Shown: positions 18,401-27,665 of the stretch, one piece after another
Numbering within the stretch: the stretch's first letter is position 1
How the letters are laid out: each line of letters begins with the position of its first letter
NCBI GenBank assembly: GCA_014584345.1
Contig: JACTNB010000022.1
Span: forward strand, 170,024-234,023
Direction: 5' to 3'
DNA length: 64,000 nucleotides
From: Planctomycetota bacterium
Lineage (GTDB): Bacteria; Planctomycetota; Planctomycetia; Planctomycetales; Planctomycetaceae
Notes under the pieces: generated by a model
Told to the model about the DNA's origin: nothing
Seen by the model: only the letters and a program-made list of their open reading frames with translations
The model's database searches: none
Program-made: the position numbers and the translations under genes

Positions 18401-18691
18401 ATGAATTATTACGAGTACCTCCAGAGCGACATCTGGCGTTGGAAGCGTCGGCAAGTGTGGAAACGAGCCGGTGGCATGTGCGAGCGTTGCGCCCAGCACA
18501 ATTGCCGCACGCCCGGCGAACACACCCATCACGACCGATACCCCAGCGTACTCGGTGAGGAGCCGATCTCAGACCTGCGGCTGTTGTGTGGTGATTGTCA
18601 CCGCTTTCTGCACGGGCTCGGTGACGACCCATATCGCTCCGTCACCTGGGAAGAACTGCGTCGTAAGATCAACGACATCGGACGTTGGTAA
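18401..18691 (+). CDS. HNH-type zinc-binding nuclease-like protein
   Basis: 96 aa beginning MNYYEYLQSDIW. Two Cys pairs (CERC...CGDC) frame a His-rich segment, EHTHHDRYPS, and RLLCGDCHRFLHG closes the pattern. This is the usual HNH/McrA-like beta-beta-alpha metal layout, with a leading SDIWRWKRRQVWKRAGG helix. An ORF extension further 5' crosses the terminator and is rejected. It may nick DNA during mobilisation or act in defence; neither is shown. Standalone small HNH proteins are common in mobile elements. Confidence 0.78.
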   Translation: MNYYEYLQSDIWRWKRRQVWKRAGGMCERCAQHNCRTPGEHTHHDRYPSVLGEEPISDLRLLCGDCHRFLHGLGDDPYRSVTWEELRRKINDIGRW

Positions 18692-18745
18692 AACACAGAT
18701 CGGCTTCTCAAAAAATCGCTTTTTCCGACGAACACATAACCGCTC

Positions 18746-18774
18746 TTGGCGGCAACTTTTTTGTGCGCTACAAT
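18746..18774 (+). promoter_or_regulatory. candidate sigma70-type promoter
   Basis: TTGGCG (18746-18751), 17-bp spacer, TACAAT (18769-18774). It reads towards the gene starting at 18991, which would have a ~210-nt leader. The stretch 18692-18990 holds no other feature. Confidence 0.45.
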
Positions 18775-18990
18775 TCGGCCAGACACGTCATCTATTGGCA
18801 TTGCAGAGTTCCATCGAGCTACTCGGACGATCCTGGTCGTCTTCTCACTGCTCCTCCCTGTGCCCCGTGTCGCCATCGGTTAATAGGCCGGTCGTCTCAC
18901 GTTGAGTCGGCTGGTTCCGATGATTCTGATTTGACCCCTGTCAATCGCACATCTGCGCATCGTCATGCGCATCTGCTGGAGGAGCAAGGA

Positions 18991-19683
18991 ATGCAAAATG
19001 AACGTATTGATAAAAGTCAGCTTCGTGAGCATTACGAACGGAGTAGACAGCGGAAGGCTCGCTACGAGGTAACTCCACCGGGCTCTCCGTGGATCGAAGG
19101 CGTAGAATTGGACTCGATCTTTCCGCAAGACTGCTACTGGCAGGCATATAGGTACGCTTGTGATACTCCAGATCGCTTGGGAAACTGCGGACACAAGCTC
19201 GTGCATGGCGAAACGTCACTTGCTCTTGGTGGGCATGCCTGGGTGGAACTGCCGAACGGCATTGTTTTTGACGGAGTGTACCAGCGATTTTACCGCCACG
19301 AGGATTACTACGGTGATATGGCCCTCGCTAGGGCGTGGTACATCTACGAGCCGAACGCTGCACTTCCGTTCCATTATCACTTGGAGTGTTCGCACGCTTC
19401 GTGGTGGGTGGCGTTGCGTTTGCCGATGATTTCTGTCGGACGACCGCCACTTGTCATCGACCGCCAGCAAGGGTGGGAACTCCTCATGGCCTACTACAGC
19501 AGGTTCGATGAGGAACGGCTTCGAGGGGTGCCTCTGAACATCCTGCGATCCGTGGCAAAGCACTGTGGCATTGCTGGGGTGTGGCGCATGAAGAAAGCTG
19601 ACCTGATCCACGCAATCTCGCAACGACAGCACACAACAGCGTCTCATCAGGGGGAAGTACGAACGAAGGAGATTATCGAATGA
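18991..19683 (+). CDS. hypothetical protein with Rho-N/SAP-like C-terminus
   Basis: 230 aa from the ATG at 18991, set by GGAGGAGC. The central region contains Cys, His and Trp residues (QDCYWQAYRYAC, NCGHKLVHGE, GHAWVELPNGIVFDGV) in the order Cys...His...Asp. This hints at a papain-like/transglutaminase-type fold of the kind seen in phage and island proteins, but it is not proven. The last 45 residues (LNILRSVAKHCGIAGVWRMKKADLIHAI) resemble a SAP or Rho-N helical DNA-binding module. The stop overlaps the next gene (ATGA). Confidence 0.65.
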   Translation: MQNERIDKSQLREHYERSRQRKARYEVTPPGSPWIEGVELDSIFPQDCYWQAYRYACDTPDRLGNCGHKLVHGETSLALGGHAWVELPNGIVFDGVYQRFYRHEDYYGDMALARAWYIYEPNAALPFHYHLECSHASWWVALRLPMISVGRPPLVIDRQQGWELLMAYYSRFDEERLRGVPLNILRSVAKHCGIAGVWRMKKADLIHAISQRQHTTASHQGEVRTKEIIE

Positions 19684-19889
19684 GTCGCATCAACGAGGAA
19701 GGCCGCTCCCGACTTTATGAGTCGCTGATCAATGCTGAAATCCCCCAGGGTTTGACTCAGTTCGAGGTCATGGAGGCGTACATGCGGGCCACTTGCGTTG
19801 CGGCGGGCATTCCCGTTGACGGAGAGTTTCTTCAGCAGATATTGGATGCCCTGGCTAAGCAGCGTAAGTCGAGTGATCGCAAGAGGTAG
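19680..19889 (+). CDS. 69-aa hypothetical protein
   Basis: Short, helical, soluble protein (MSRINEEGRSRLYESLIN...). It starts inside the stop of the preceding gene (four-base overlap), so translation is probably coupled. No motif recognised. Confidence 0.6.
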   Translation: MSRINEEGRSRLYESLINAEIPQGLTQFEVMEAYMRATCVAAGIPVDGEFLQQILDALAKQRKSSDRKR

Positions 19890-20100
19890 ACAAGCACGAG
19901 TCCTACCAACCACCACCGACATCCCTGCCGCCCAACAGACCACAAAGCTCACCACCTGGATCGGGTTCTAATTTGGACAATCCGCTCATATCGGGAGGCG
20001 TGGGCGGGTTTGGGGTGGCGGCGGTGTTGGAGGGAGTTCCGGTGGTGAGGGAAAAGGTTTCACGGGAGGCGGGTACGCACTTGCGAATACAACTCGACGG

Positions 20101-21243
20101 TCACTCGTCGAATGAAACCTTGTCGGTCTTGGAAGCAACGACCGAGTAGCTGCCGTCGAAGTTTGGTTCGACAATTACAACGAACACGCCACGAAAGAAC
20201 GGGCGAAGTGCGTTCTTTATTTCTGAGTGTTTGAGAAAACACAACGTCGCTTTGCGATCTGAATCGAACCCAGGTTCCGCTATCTCATCTCGTTTTTCTG
20301 CGATGAGAGCAAGCCACGCAAGACTGTCGTTCAATTGAGGAAACTGGCTACGAAGCCGACGACGTTGCTGCTCGTTTGCGAGCGCACATCCATAGTAAAG
20401 AACTTGCACGAAAGCCGAGGAGCAAAAGCTGTCATTTTGGGCCTTTACCTCTGTATGAACTGGCGAACCATCGCACGAAAGCAGGATGTCCATCGAGTCT
20501 CGCCGTGGGTCAGCGTCGTCGTTGCCGTCCAACTGGCATGTCCAAGAAGCAATCTGTGAGACTCGCAACGGCTTGAGTTCGTACTCGACAAATCCCAGGC
20601 AGTCGCCGGATGGCAAGTAAAGTCCCGACTGTGCCTTGATCCATGCTCGTATCTTGCCGCCCTTGTCGGACGGGATTCCCGATCCTCGAATATCACCCAC
20701 AAATCGGCCAAGCTCAGGAAGATCGGCGTAGTGCGTCTGGGAATCGATGAAATCTCGGAGCAACTGGCGACCATATGGTGATGGACCAGATTCGGCCATC
20801 AGGGAAACATATTTCCCAAGCTCACGGCGTTTCAGGAAAAGCGATGTCGTTAAGTCTCGATTGAGACTCTTGCGAATCGCTTCAACGCCGCCCTCAAACG
20901 CCTCCAATACATCAAGGGCCTCTGGCTCTGTTCGCTTGATGTTCCCGATGGGTTTGTCAGGCAGCATACGAGCGATCCCTTGAAGCTCCTTGGCAAGTTT
21001 TGTTGCGTCGGTAGACGACAGACTCATCGTGTCTGCGCAGAGTTGGACATTGGGATGGTCAATCAGCTTCCCCTTCCCAGACTTGCCATGCCTCGCTCGC
21101 CAAGCTCCATTCCGGGTTGTGTTTTCCCAAGCAGAAGTCTTTGTGCCGTCGATTATCACATTGATCAGCAGCATGGATCGGCCATCGCCACGCCTCGAAA
21201 GGAATGACTCGGTGGATTCATCAGCGTGCGGAAAGACGATCAT
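20101..21243 (-). CDS. predicted PD-(D/E)XK-like nuclease, third gene of nuclease operon
   Basis: 380 aa, family not recognised. A candidate PD-(D/E)XK core lies at Asp252 in MDILLSCDG and Glu265-Val-Lys267 in HTEVKAQ, followed by a helix with SSAFVQVLYYG, the expected alpha helix after the beta strand. The N-terminal ~130 residues are separate and carry no motif I recognise. The ATG overlaps the stop of the metallo-hydrolase gene by four bases, so the two proteins are made together. Assignment as a nuclease rests on one motif and needs a fold search. Confidence 0.6.
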   Translation of the reverse strand: MIVFPHADESTESFLSRRGDGRSMLLINVIIDGTKTSAWENTTRNGAWRARHGKSGKGKLIDHPNVQLCADTMSLSSTDATKLAKELQGIARMLPDKPIGNIKRTEPEALDVLEAFEGGVEAIRKSLNRDLTTSLFLKRRELGKYVSLMAESGPSPYGRQLLRDFIDSQTHYADLPELGRFVGDIRGSGIPSDKGGKIRAWIKAQSGLYLPSGDCLGFVEYELKPLRVSQIASWTCQLDGNDDADPRRDSMDILLSCDGSPVHTEVKAQNDSFCSSAFVQVLYYGCALANEQQRRRLRSQFPQLNDSLAWLALIAEKRDEIAEPGFDSDRKATLCFLKHSEIKNALRPFFRGVFVVIVEPNFDGSYSVVASKTDKVSFDE

Positions 21244-22484
21244 GACTCAATCCCCCACCATTCCCCATCCTCGTGAAGCTCAACATTGTCGAACAGTTCG
21301 ACAAACCGCTGCCGGTCTTGCAAGTGTACCGGAACGGCCTTGGCATCGGGGAAAGCTGCTCGCAACCGCTTCAGGTCGGGAATGGACGCATGACCTGATG
21401 TGTGGCAATGAATGATCTTCAGACTAGCCTCCTTCGCCCAATCCACGAACCACTTCTTCTCCGGTTGTTCCAGGTAGCCACCCCACATCGAGCAAACGAC
21501 GACGGAACCATCCAGGCATTTTTCGGCTTCAAGATCACGGATCATGCTGGGGCGAAACAGCATCACGGATTGCGAGGCTGCTTCAGCAAGCTGATTCCAG
21601 TGGATTCGATAAGGCTTGTAGCTATCGGAAATGTCGAACGCTCCTTCCTGGATGATCCGATACTTCTGGCTTTTGGGCAGGAAGACTCTGATTCCATTCC
21701 AGTCCGCTTGAGGGATTCTCTTGTTGCCAGTCGCACGCAGCATCTCGGCAGTATACATATCGATGATAAACTGCCGGTTGGCTCGCCTGCATGCCTTGAA
21801 GACGGTCACGATTCGGTCGATGTTCTGGCTCGAACACCAAACCAAAGGCATGCCCAAATTCGTTTTGAAGACTTCGGCCAATTTTGGCACCAACTCATCT
21901 TCCGTGGGAAACGTGTGATCCTCTCGGCCAATGCAGGTTCCTTCCATCATCAACACGTCCACGTCGGTGGGCGGATTGTTGACCAGCTTGTCGATCAAGC
22001 TCGCCTTGCGACCGTGTGCCCGGAAATCGCCGGAGTAGAAAAGTCGCTTGCCGTCTGCTTCGACTAGGACGGCGTAGCTGTCATACGCCGAATGATCCAC
22101 AAGAAACGGCGTGATTGTGAACGGGCCGAGAGTGATCGGCGTTCGGTCCTTGAGATGGATGACGTTTTGCAGCTTGACGCCACCGGGCGAGAACAGGGCC
22201 GATGCAGACAGAATCGCTTCAGCGGCCTGACCGATCAGGAACTTTGTTTCCACCGGGAGCCGGTGGGCCAATCCGTAGTGGTCCTGGTGAGGATGCGAGA
22301 TCACCACGCCCAAGAGCGAGGGGTCAGGAGCGGCGAAGCCACGGATCGGATGCAGTGGAAATGAATCAGGGTCCGCAACGTCGAGCGGCAAACCAACATC
22401 CAGCACGATCCGCTGACCCTGAGCTTCGATCTCAACACAGGTGCCGCCGATTTCCTTCGTGCCTCGATGGATGCAGATTTGCAT
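21240..22484 (-). CDS. MBL-fold metallo-hydrolase, beta-CASP/RNase J-like
   Basis: 414-aa metallo-beta-lactamase fold enzyme, probably acting on nucleic acid. The metal motif HxHxDH is SHPHQDHY with His64, His66, Asp68 and His69. Further ligand candidates are in LVDHSAYDSY and YSGDFRAHG. The C-terminal part ends with a HTSGHAS motif, as in motif B/C of beta-CASP nucleases (RNase J, CPSF73). The chain is shorter than RNase J and lacks its C-terminal domain. It is the middle gene of a three-gene operon, 9 bp after a PD-(D/E)XK nuclease gene and overlapping the next gene. Confidence 0.82.
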   Translation of the reverse strand: MQICIHRGTKEIGGTCVEIEAQGQRIVLDVGLPLDVADPDSFPLHPIRGFAAPDPSLLGVVISHPHQDHYGLAHRLPVETKFLIGQAAEAILSASALFSPGGVKLQNVIHLKDRTPITLGPFTITPFLVDHSAYDSYAVLVEADGKRLFYSGDFRAHGRKASLIDKLVNNPPTDVDVLMMEGTCIGREDHTFPTEDELVPKLAEVFKTNLGMPLVWCSSQNIDRIVTVFKACRRANRQFIIDMYTAEMLRATGNKRIPQADWNGIRVFLPKSQKYRIIQEGAFDISDSYKPYRIHWNQLAEAASQSVMLFRPSMIRDLEAEKCLDGSVVVCSMWGGYLEQPEKKWFVDWAKEASLKIIHCHTSGHASIPDLKRLRAAFPDAKAVPVHLQDRQRFVELFDNVELHEDGEWWGIES

Positions 22485-22493
22485 GGTGGCTAC

Positions 22494-23555
22494 TCAGTCT
22501 GTCGCTGCTTCCTGCTCGTCGATCCTGTTTCGTGCTGAATCGAGTAGTTCCTGTGCCTGCCGAAGGACGGAAACCGTGGCATCAATGTCGAGCAGGCCGC
22601 TGCTGTCCGTCCTGCGATAGTCGTCGTCGAGAATGGCAACGGTCATGTATGTGCCCTTTCCAAAGCGACTCGGCTTTGAGATCGCAAGAGGAGCGTTAAC
22701 GCTTTCCTCAATCAAGACTGCGTGCCAGTCATTCCTCCGGGCCGACTGCTTCGACTCGTCTTCGACTTCAATCTTGAAACACAGCTTCTCCATTTCTAAC
22801 TGGAGATACTTGTCGTCCCGCCAGTACCACCAGAATCCCATAAATCCGCCACTCGGATTCGGAACGTAATCCCAACTGCCTTCACCGAGCCGCTTCTGCA
22901 ACTCCAGAAAAAATCCTGTCCAGCAACTCCACTGCCAATTGGCAACTGGAACACTCTCGTAACCTGCGATTCCTTCTTCGATCTTGAGTAGATACTTGTG
23001 AAAGTCGAGGAAGATGCTGTTGTCAACACCGAACGATTTCCCCGTTTCGAGAACATTCAGCAGGTCACGCCGTCCGAATACCGAATAACCTGCCTCCTCG
23101 ACTTCCCTGTAACTTGCCTGATCTCCAGTCTTCAGGTAGATGGCGGCGATCTTGTCTTTAGCTACTTTCTCCTCGCTTTCGACTTGGGCAAAGTAGCGAC
23201 GAAGTTGGTCAGAGTGGTTTTGGGTGTTGGTCTTGTCTTCGATGATGATTGCGAAGGTGTCGTTTACAATCACCAACACGTCGATATTCTTGTACTGCTT
23301 TTTGACTTCAATCTTCTCGTACTGCTCAGGCTTGGTGACCTTCCCATTGGTTGCGTTGAACAACGCATCCAGAAAGGCTTTGCCGGTCTGGTGAAGCGAT
23401 TTGTGACTGTTCTCGTTCAATCTGTCGGCCCAGGACAGCAGCCAGCAAATGAAGGCATCCTGAGACAGTTCGCTCGTTGCGAAGTCGAAAATGTTTGGTG
23501 CCGCCACGGTTTGCTCCAACAAAGAATCCGGGAAATGCTTCATTCTACCGACCAT
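22494..23555 (-). CDS. PD-(D/E)XK nuclease superfamily protein
   Basis: 353 aa, first gene of a three-gene minus-strand operon. The nuclease core is Asp92 in NIDVLVIVND and Glu106-Asp-Lys108 in FAIIIEDKT, followed by a His/Gln helix (NHSDQLRRYF). This is the layout of the PDDEXK family that includes PF14281-type proteins. The N-terminal FDFATSELSQDAFICWLLSWA stretch is also typical of that family. The start is ATG 23555, with an alternative at 23543 (MKHFPDS). A divergent gene starts 28 bp away, so a bidirectional promoter must be compact. Confidence 0.82.
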   Translation of the reverse strand: MVGRMKHFPDSLLEQTVAAPNIFDFATSELSQDAFICWLLSWADRLNENSHKSLHQTGKAFLDALFNATNGKVTKPEQYEKIEVKKQYKNIDVLVIVNDTFAIIIEDKTNTQNHSDQLRRYFAQVESEEKVAKDKIAAIYLKTGDQASYREVEEAGYSVFGRRDLLNVLETGKSFGVDNSIFLDFHKYLLKIEEGIAGYESVPVANWQWSCWTGFFLELQKRLGEGSWDYVPNPSGGFMGFWWYWRDDKYLQLEMEKLCFKIEVEDESKQSARRNDWHAVLIEESVNAPLAISKPSRFGKGTYMTVAILDDDYRRTDSSGLLDIDATVSVLRQAQELLDSARNRIDEQEAATD

Positions 23556-23582
23556 TGCTTCTGCCCGGTAGAATTACCCATC

Positions 23583-24482
23583 ATGGCCACCCGCAAACGT
23601 AATCCACGATTCTGCACTGACAATGCCGCTTCCGGCTGTGGCCTCGGAGCGTCTACGGGCAAAAGGAAGAAGGGAACCGTCAGCCGAAAGGTCCATCGAG
23701 TCCTCGACGACCAGGGCGTCATCGTTGACCAAGACGAACAGGACCGATTCGTCGAGTTTCTGGAGCGGAGTGTTCGCCAGCGGGAAGTGGTTCTACAGCT
23801 TTGGGCAAGGCTCCACGACAACGACATCATCACCCTGATTGTTGCGGCTCGTGATGCTGGCGACCTGGACGAAGCGATCTGGCGTGGCTTTCTGGCCGCA
23901 CACCTTGGTCGCCCTTCGGCGAGGCCCAAGACGGAGAATCAGGTTGAGAGTGCGTCAATGCTTTTGTGCGGGTTCGGGACCACGCCCAAGTGGACCTGGA
24001 ACAAAGTGCAGAAGAATTGGAAATCGCTCCGGGACTGGCTGTACGACCACGACGACGATCTGCAATCGCTGTCGTTTGGGAATCACCGGAAGTACGAGTC
24101 CCAGCAGCCCGATCTGCTCTGGGAAGTGATCGAGTCTTTCATCGATCTGGCCGACGAGTACGGAGGGCCGATGGCGACATTCGCCCTTGAAGGCAACGAA
24201 GACGATCCATTCCACACGCTCTATCGCCGATTGTCCAAATTGCATCGATTCGGGCGCACCGGGCGGTTCGACTTCCTCGTGATGCTTCTGGACCTGGGTT
24301 TGATCACGGCAGAGCCCAAGTCGTGTTATTTGCGAGGAGCAACCGGGCCGAAGCAAGGTGCCGTGCGTCTTTGGGGCAGACGTGGGATTAGGGAGTTGGA
24401 TCGTCTGGCTGCGGAGATCGCCGAGAAGTGCGGCGTATCGCCGGTCGTCGTTGAGGATGCGTTGTGCAATTGGCAGAAGTGA
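23583..24482 (+). CDS. hypothetical protein, possible aGPT-pyrophosphorylase-like domain
   Basis: 299 aa from the ATG at 23583; frames further upstream run antisense through the nuclease gene and are rejected. The C-terminal half has the block GRFDFLVMLLDLGLITAEP...GATGPKQGAV. This resembles, from memory, clade-3 alpha-glutamyl/putrescinyl thymine pyrophosphorylase domains linked to DNA-base modification. I hold this at low confidence. It is divergent from the three-gene nuclease operon and convergent with the PLD-nuclease operon, with which it nearly abuts (12 bp between stops). Confidence 0.6.
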   Translation: MATRKRNPRFCTDNAASGCGLGASTGKRKKGTVSRKVHRVLDDQGVIVDQDEQDRFVEFLERSVRQREVVLQLWARLHDNDIITLIVAARDAGDLDEAIWRGFLAAHLGRPSARPKTENQVESASMLLCGFGTTPKWTWNKVQKNWKSLRDWLYDHDDDLQSLSFGNHRKYESQQPDLLWEVIESFIDLADEYGGPMATFALEGNEDDPFHTLYRRLSKLHRFGRTGRFDFLVMLLDLGLITAEPKSCYLRGATGPKQGAVRLWGRRGIRELDRLAAEIAEKCGVSPVVVEDALCNWQK

Positions 24483-24493
24483 CGGTCAGCCGG

Positions 24494-25735
24494 TTATCCA
24501 GCGTCTTTCTCTTTGTAGTAGTGCGAGTCCAAGAACGCCGTCCGTGCTTGCCACACGAGTCGTTCGTCACCTGACTCCGGTTCAGGCGAGGACCACCACA
24601 CTGCATCTTGACGAATTCGTTCGATGATCGAATCCCAATACTGTTCGTACTTGTGCTTTTGTTTCAGTTTGACTTGGAAGTCTTTGCACAACTCTGTTTC
24701 GTTCTTGTCGTCAACGCACACGAAAGTGTCGGGCCGCTTCATCGCCAGGAGCCGGGTCGCCGTAGCGAGTCCTGCCCCGCCTTTGGGAAAGGCGTCTCGA
24801 AACCGGCTGATGTATCGCAGGTAATCCCCCCTCCTGACACTTCCTTCCAATGGAATAGCATCGAGTGCGTGCGATAAACCTGTCAGCCGCTCGTCATCGC
24901 TGTTAACCGCAGCTTTGAACTGCACTGTCATTAACATGCTGCCGAACAATCGGTAGTCAAGCTCAGGCGTGACAAGCAACCCCGCTATCTTCTTTCGTCC
25001 TTCCGGCGGAATGGCGTCAAACCGCTCGTACTCCTCGAAAAGTTGTCGTGCGGCCTGAATTACCTGAAGCCGAGCCCCCATGCTATGACCAAACGAGGTC
25101 ATTTCCTCTGATTTCACTTTGTCGAAGAAAGACTCCCATGACATCTGAAGAATGTCCACATCGAGCGGGTGTTTCCCATTGTCATCGCTGTCATCATCGG
25201 GCTCGCCGAACTTGCCCGCTAGATTCTTCAGAACTCGGCGTTTTCGCTTCCACGCCTGCCGATAGGCTTCCAACTGCTTTACGCTTATTGGTGACGCAAG
25301 TTGCCAGTAGCGACTGATCGCCAACAAAATCTGGGAAAGAGCGTCCTCGGCTCCATCATCAGCGTCGGTGATCAGCGTGGCGACTTCTTCGTTGCCGCCA
25401 AGTCCGCCCGCCGTGAAATTCGGACTGCCGATGACGCACGCCCAGAAATCGCCGTCGAGTCTAAAGAAGTACAGCTTCGGATGAAACACGCCATCGGTGG
25501 TTCGCACGAACCTGACGTTGGCGTGCTGCATGAATGTCTCGATAAATGCTGGATCGGTCTGATAGAAATGCGTGCCGACGACCATCCGCTCGATCTTACC
25601 TTGGTGGTCACGAAGTCGGTTGAAGGGCTTGGTTCCAGTTGAAGCCCAGGCAACAGCGATCTGACACGACTGGCACTGCTTGATCAGTCGATCAATCGTC
25701 TTGTTGATTTCGTTTGCTGTTGCCAGGAGTTTCAT
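24494..25735 (-). CDS. phospholipase D-like nuclease
   Basis: 413 aa from the ATG at 25735, set by GGGAGGACGG. Half an HKD site is clear: H85-P-K87 (VFHPKLYFF), then SPNFTAGGLGGNEE (104-117). One HKD per chain is usual in PLD-type restriction nucleases, which dimerise. The C-terminal ~250 residues have a helical domain (FRDAFPKGGAGLATATRLLAMKRPDTFVCVDD). It is last in an operon with a coiled-coil ATPase, a middle component and a DUF4297-like nuclease, 10 bp after the ATPase stop. Probable role: nuclease effector of an anti-phage system. Confidence 0.82.
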   Translation of the reverse strand: MKLLATANEINKTIDRLIKQCQSCQIAVAWASTGTKPFNRLRDHQGKIERMVVGTHFYQTDPAFIETFMQHANVRFVRTTDGVFHPKLYFFRLDGDFWACVIGSPNFTAGGLGGNEEVATLITDADDGAEDALSQILLAISRYWQLASPISVKQLEAYRQAWKRKRRVLKNLAGKFGEPDDDSDDNGKHPLDVDILQMSWESFFDKVKSEEMTSFGHSMGARLQVIQAARQLFEEYERFDAIPPEGRKKIAGLLVTPELDYRLFGSMLMTVQFKAAVNSDDERLTGLSHALDAIPLEGSVRRGDYLRYISRFRDAFPKGGAGLATATRLLAMKRPDTFVCVDDKNETELCKDFQVKLKQKHKYEQYWDSIIERIRQDAVWWSSPEPESGDERLVWQARTAFLDSHYYKEKDAG

Positions 25736-25745
25736 CCGTCCTCCC

Positions 25746-27665
25746 TCAACTCCACACTTTGGAGAACTCGATGCGGTTAGCTCCAGCAAGACTCTCAAAT
25801 GCGTTCCCCGCCGCAATCACTTGGCATTTCGGAAAATTCTCAGTTTCGAGTAGTTTCACAAATGGCTCGATGACAAAGTTCTCTTTGTCCTGAATTGACG
25901 AGCCATCGGGGAGTTCAGCAGGAAAGTCCAGTACCAGAAAACCAGGGAAGTTGCACTGTTCATCCTTAGTCAGGTTCATCAGTGCGTAGTGGTAGGCGAT
26001 CAGGAAATACAGTGTCAGCGTTCCTCCAAGTTGCGTACTCCATTTTTTCTGCTCTCCAATCAGAAAACGAGTCCGCTTTTCGTCGATTCGTACCCGAACT
26101 GGTTTATGGGTCCACGAGGTTGGGGATGCCTGTTTTATTGCGTTCAGATAAGTGTTCATGGCATCTTCGAGAGCATCGCCTGCCCGCTCAAAATCAAGTT
26201 CGCCTCCCTGGCGTGCCACTTCCTGTTCAAGTTTGGCAGTCTCGGCTTGGATTTCGTCGATCTGTTCAGAGAGCCTCTCTCTGAGAGACAGACTCCGAGA
26301 GACTCGTTCGATTTGTAGCAGTTGCTCATGCAACTGACCGATATTTCTGTCGATCACTGCGATCTCAGGCGGAAGGACAGCAGCGGCGGCGGATCGAACA
26401 GGCTGAAGCAATACTCGGATTTCTCGAATTTGCATATCGAGTTCGGCAATCCGTTCCCCAATCCGTTCACGGTCCTTTTCCAGGACGGCAACCATTTCGT
26501 TGCCCTCGGCCAGAACCGCTCTCGTCTGCTCAACCTCCATTTCAAGTCGTTGTACACTCCCTTGCGAACTCGCCGCATCGAATGGTCGATGACAAAGAAA
26601 GCAACTGGCGTCGGAACTGTCCTGGGCAACAGGACGGTCGCAAACAGGGCAGTGTGTTACTTTCAAATCGGCGAGAACTGACCCCGCTTTTTGTGCCCGC
26701 AACAGCCTTTCTACCTCTTGTTCAATCGACGATCTGTACTCCTGAATCTCTGCTAGGCGGATGCGATTCCGCTCTCTGGCTAGTTGAAGTTCCTCCAACT
26801 TCCCTTCCAGGCTTGCCAGTTTCTCAGCAAGCTCATCAAGTTTGTTGGCGGAATCGACTTCGTTGTCAGCCTGACCAAGCAAGCCCTGGGTCAAGTTCGT
26901 GATCAGGGTTTGTCTATCTTGAGATAGCCCATCAATCTGCCCCTGAATGCGTTGCCTTGCTGCTTCCAAAGACTGAGGCGTAACGCCAACGCCAATCTCC
27001 TCTGCGGAGAGGAGTTCCTTCGACACATCAGACAACACGGACACAAACTGCTCTTTCTGTGCCTTTAACTCAATGATTTTCTTTTCCTTTTCCACGAGTT
27101 CTCCGTACTCCTTCGAGAACAAGTGCTTCGCAAGTCCGGTGAACTGGAGAATGCAAGCATGTTGCTCGCTCTCCGGCTGCTTGTCAGCAATGTCGCTCCA
27201 AAGAAGTTGCTGGCGGTACATGTGTCGATAGAGGCTTCGCCAGCCAAGTTCAGGCCATGTCCGCTGGCCATAGGGATTGCCTTGTGGGTAGTGCAGAATC
27301 GGTATTTCTAATTGGCTGAGAAGCCGATGGCGGTAGTCCTTTACATTAGTCGCTTCTCCGTTCAGGAAAACACGACTCTTTGGCGTTCCTTCATCCCATC
27401 GCCTTTCGATTTCCCACGCTTCGCCCGCAACCGTTACTCGTGCAAGCACCGAAGTGTACTTGTTGGCCAAATCCTCTCCGAAAGCACCGGAGGCGTCGTC
27501 ATCGTCACCAAACAGGTAGTCCAGCATTTGCAGCCATTTTGATTTGCCGGTGTTCGGCGGACCAACAATAACATTCACGCCGGGTTCGAGTGATAAACGA
27601 TCTTCAGGCCCACGTTCCGGTTGGCGTAAAAGCTCATTGATAATCAGTGTGTGACTCTGACTCAT
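25746..27665 (-). CDS. SMC/RecN-like coiled-coil ABC ATPase
   Basis: 639-aa ATPase. The Walker A motif is GPPNTGKS (35-42). A long coiled coil spans ~165-500 and is interrupted by a zinc-hook-like element (CPVCDRPV...CFLCHRP) near residue 350. The C-terminal lobe has QLGGTLTLYFLIAYHYAL and FLVLDFPAELP, the latter at the Walker B position, with Asp and Pro where SMC/Rad50 proteins have Asp-Glu. In ABC-three-component systems such ATPases sense or clamp DNA and drive an effector. ATGA overlap with the upstream small gene shows coupled translation. Confidence 0.85.
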   Translation of the reverse strand: MSQSHTLIINELLRQPERGPEDRLSLEPGVNVIVGPPNTGKSKWLQMLDYLFGDDDDASGAFGEDLANKYTSVLARVTVAGEAWEIERRWDEGTPKSRVFLNGEATNVKDYRHRLLSQLEIPILHYPQGNPYGQRTWPELGWRSLYRHMYRQQLLWSDIADKQPESEQHACILQFTGLAKHLFSKEYGELVEKEKKIIELKAQKEQFVSVLSDVSKELLSAEEIGVGVTPQSLEAARQRIQGQIDGLSQDRQTLITNLTQGLLGQADNEVDSANKLDELAEKLASLEGKLEELQLARERNRIRLAEIQEYRSSIEQEVERLLRAQKAGSVLADLKVTHCPVCDRPVAQDSSDASCFLCHRPFDAASSQGSVQRLEMEVEQTRAVLAEGNEMVAVLEKDRERIGERIAELDMQIREIRVLLQPVRSAAAAVLPPEIAVIDRNIGQLHEQLLQIERVSRSLSLRERLSEQIDEIQAETAKLEQEVARQGGELDFERAGDALEDAMNTYLNAIKQASPTSWTHKPVRVRIDEKRTRFLIGEQKKWSTQLGGTLTLYFLIAYHYALMNLTKDEQCNFPGFLVLDFPAELPDGSSIQDKENFVIEPFVKLLETENFPKCQVIAAGNAFESLAGANRIEFSKVWS

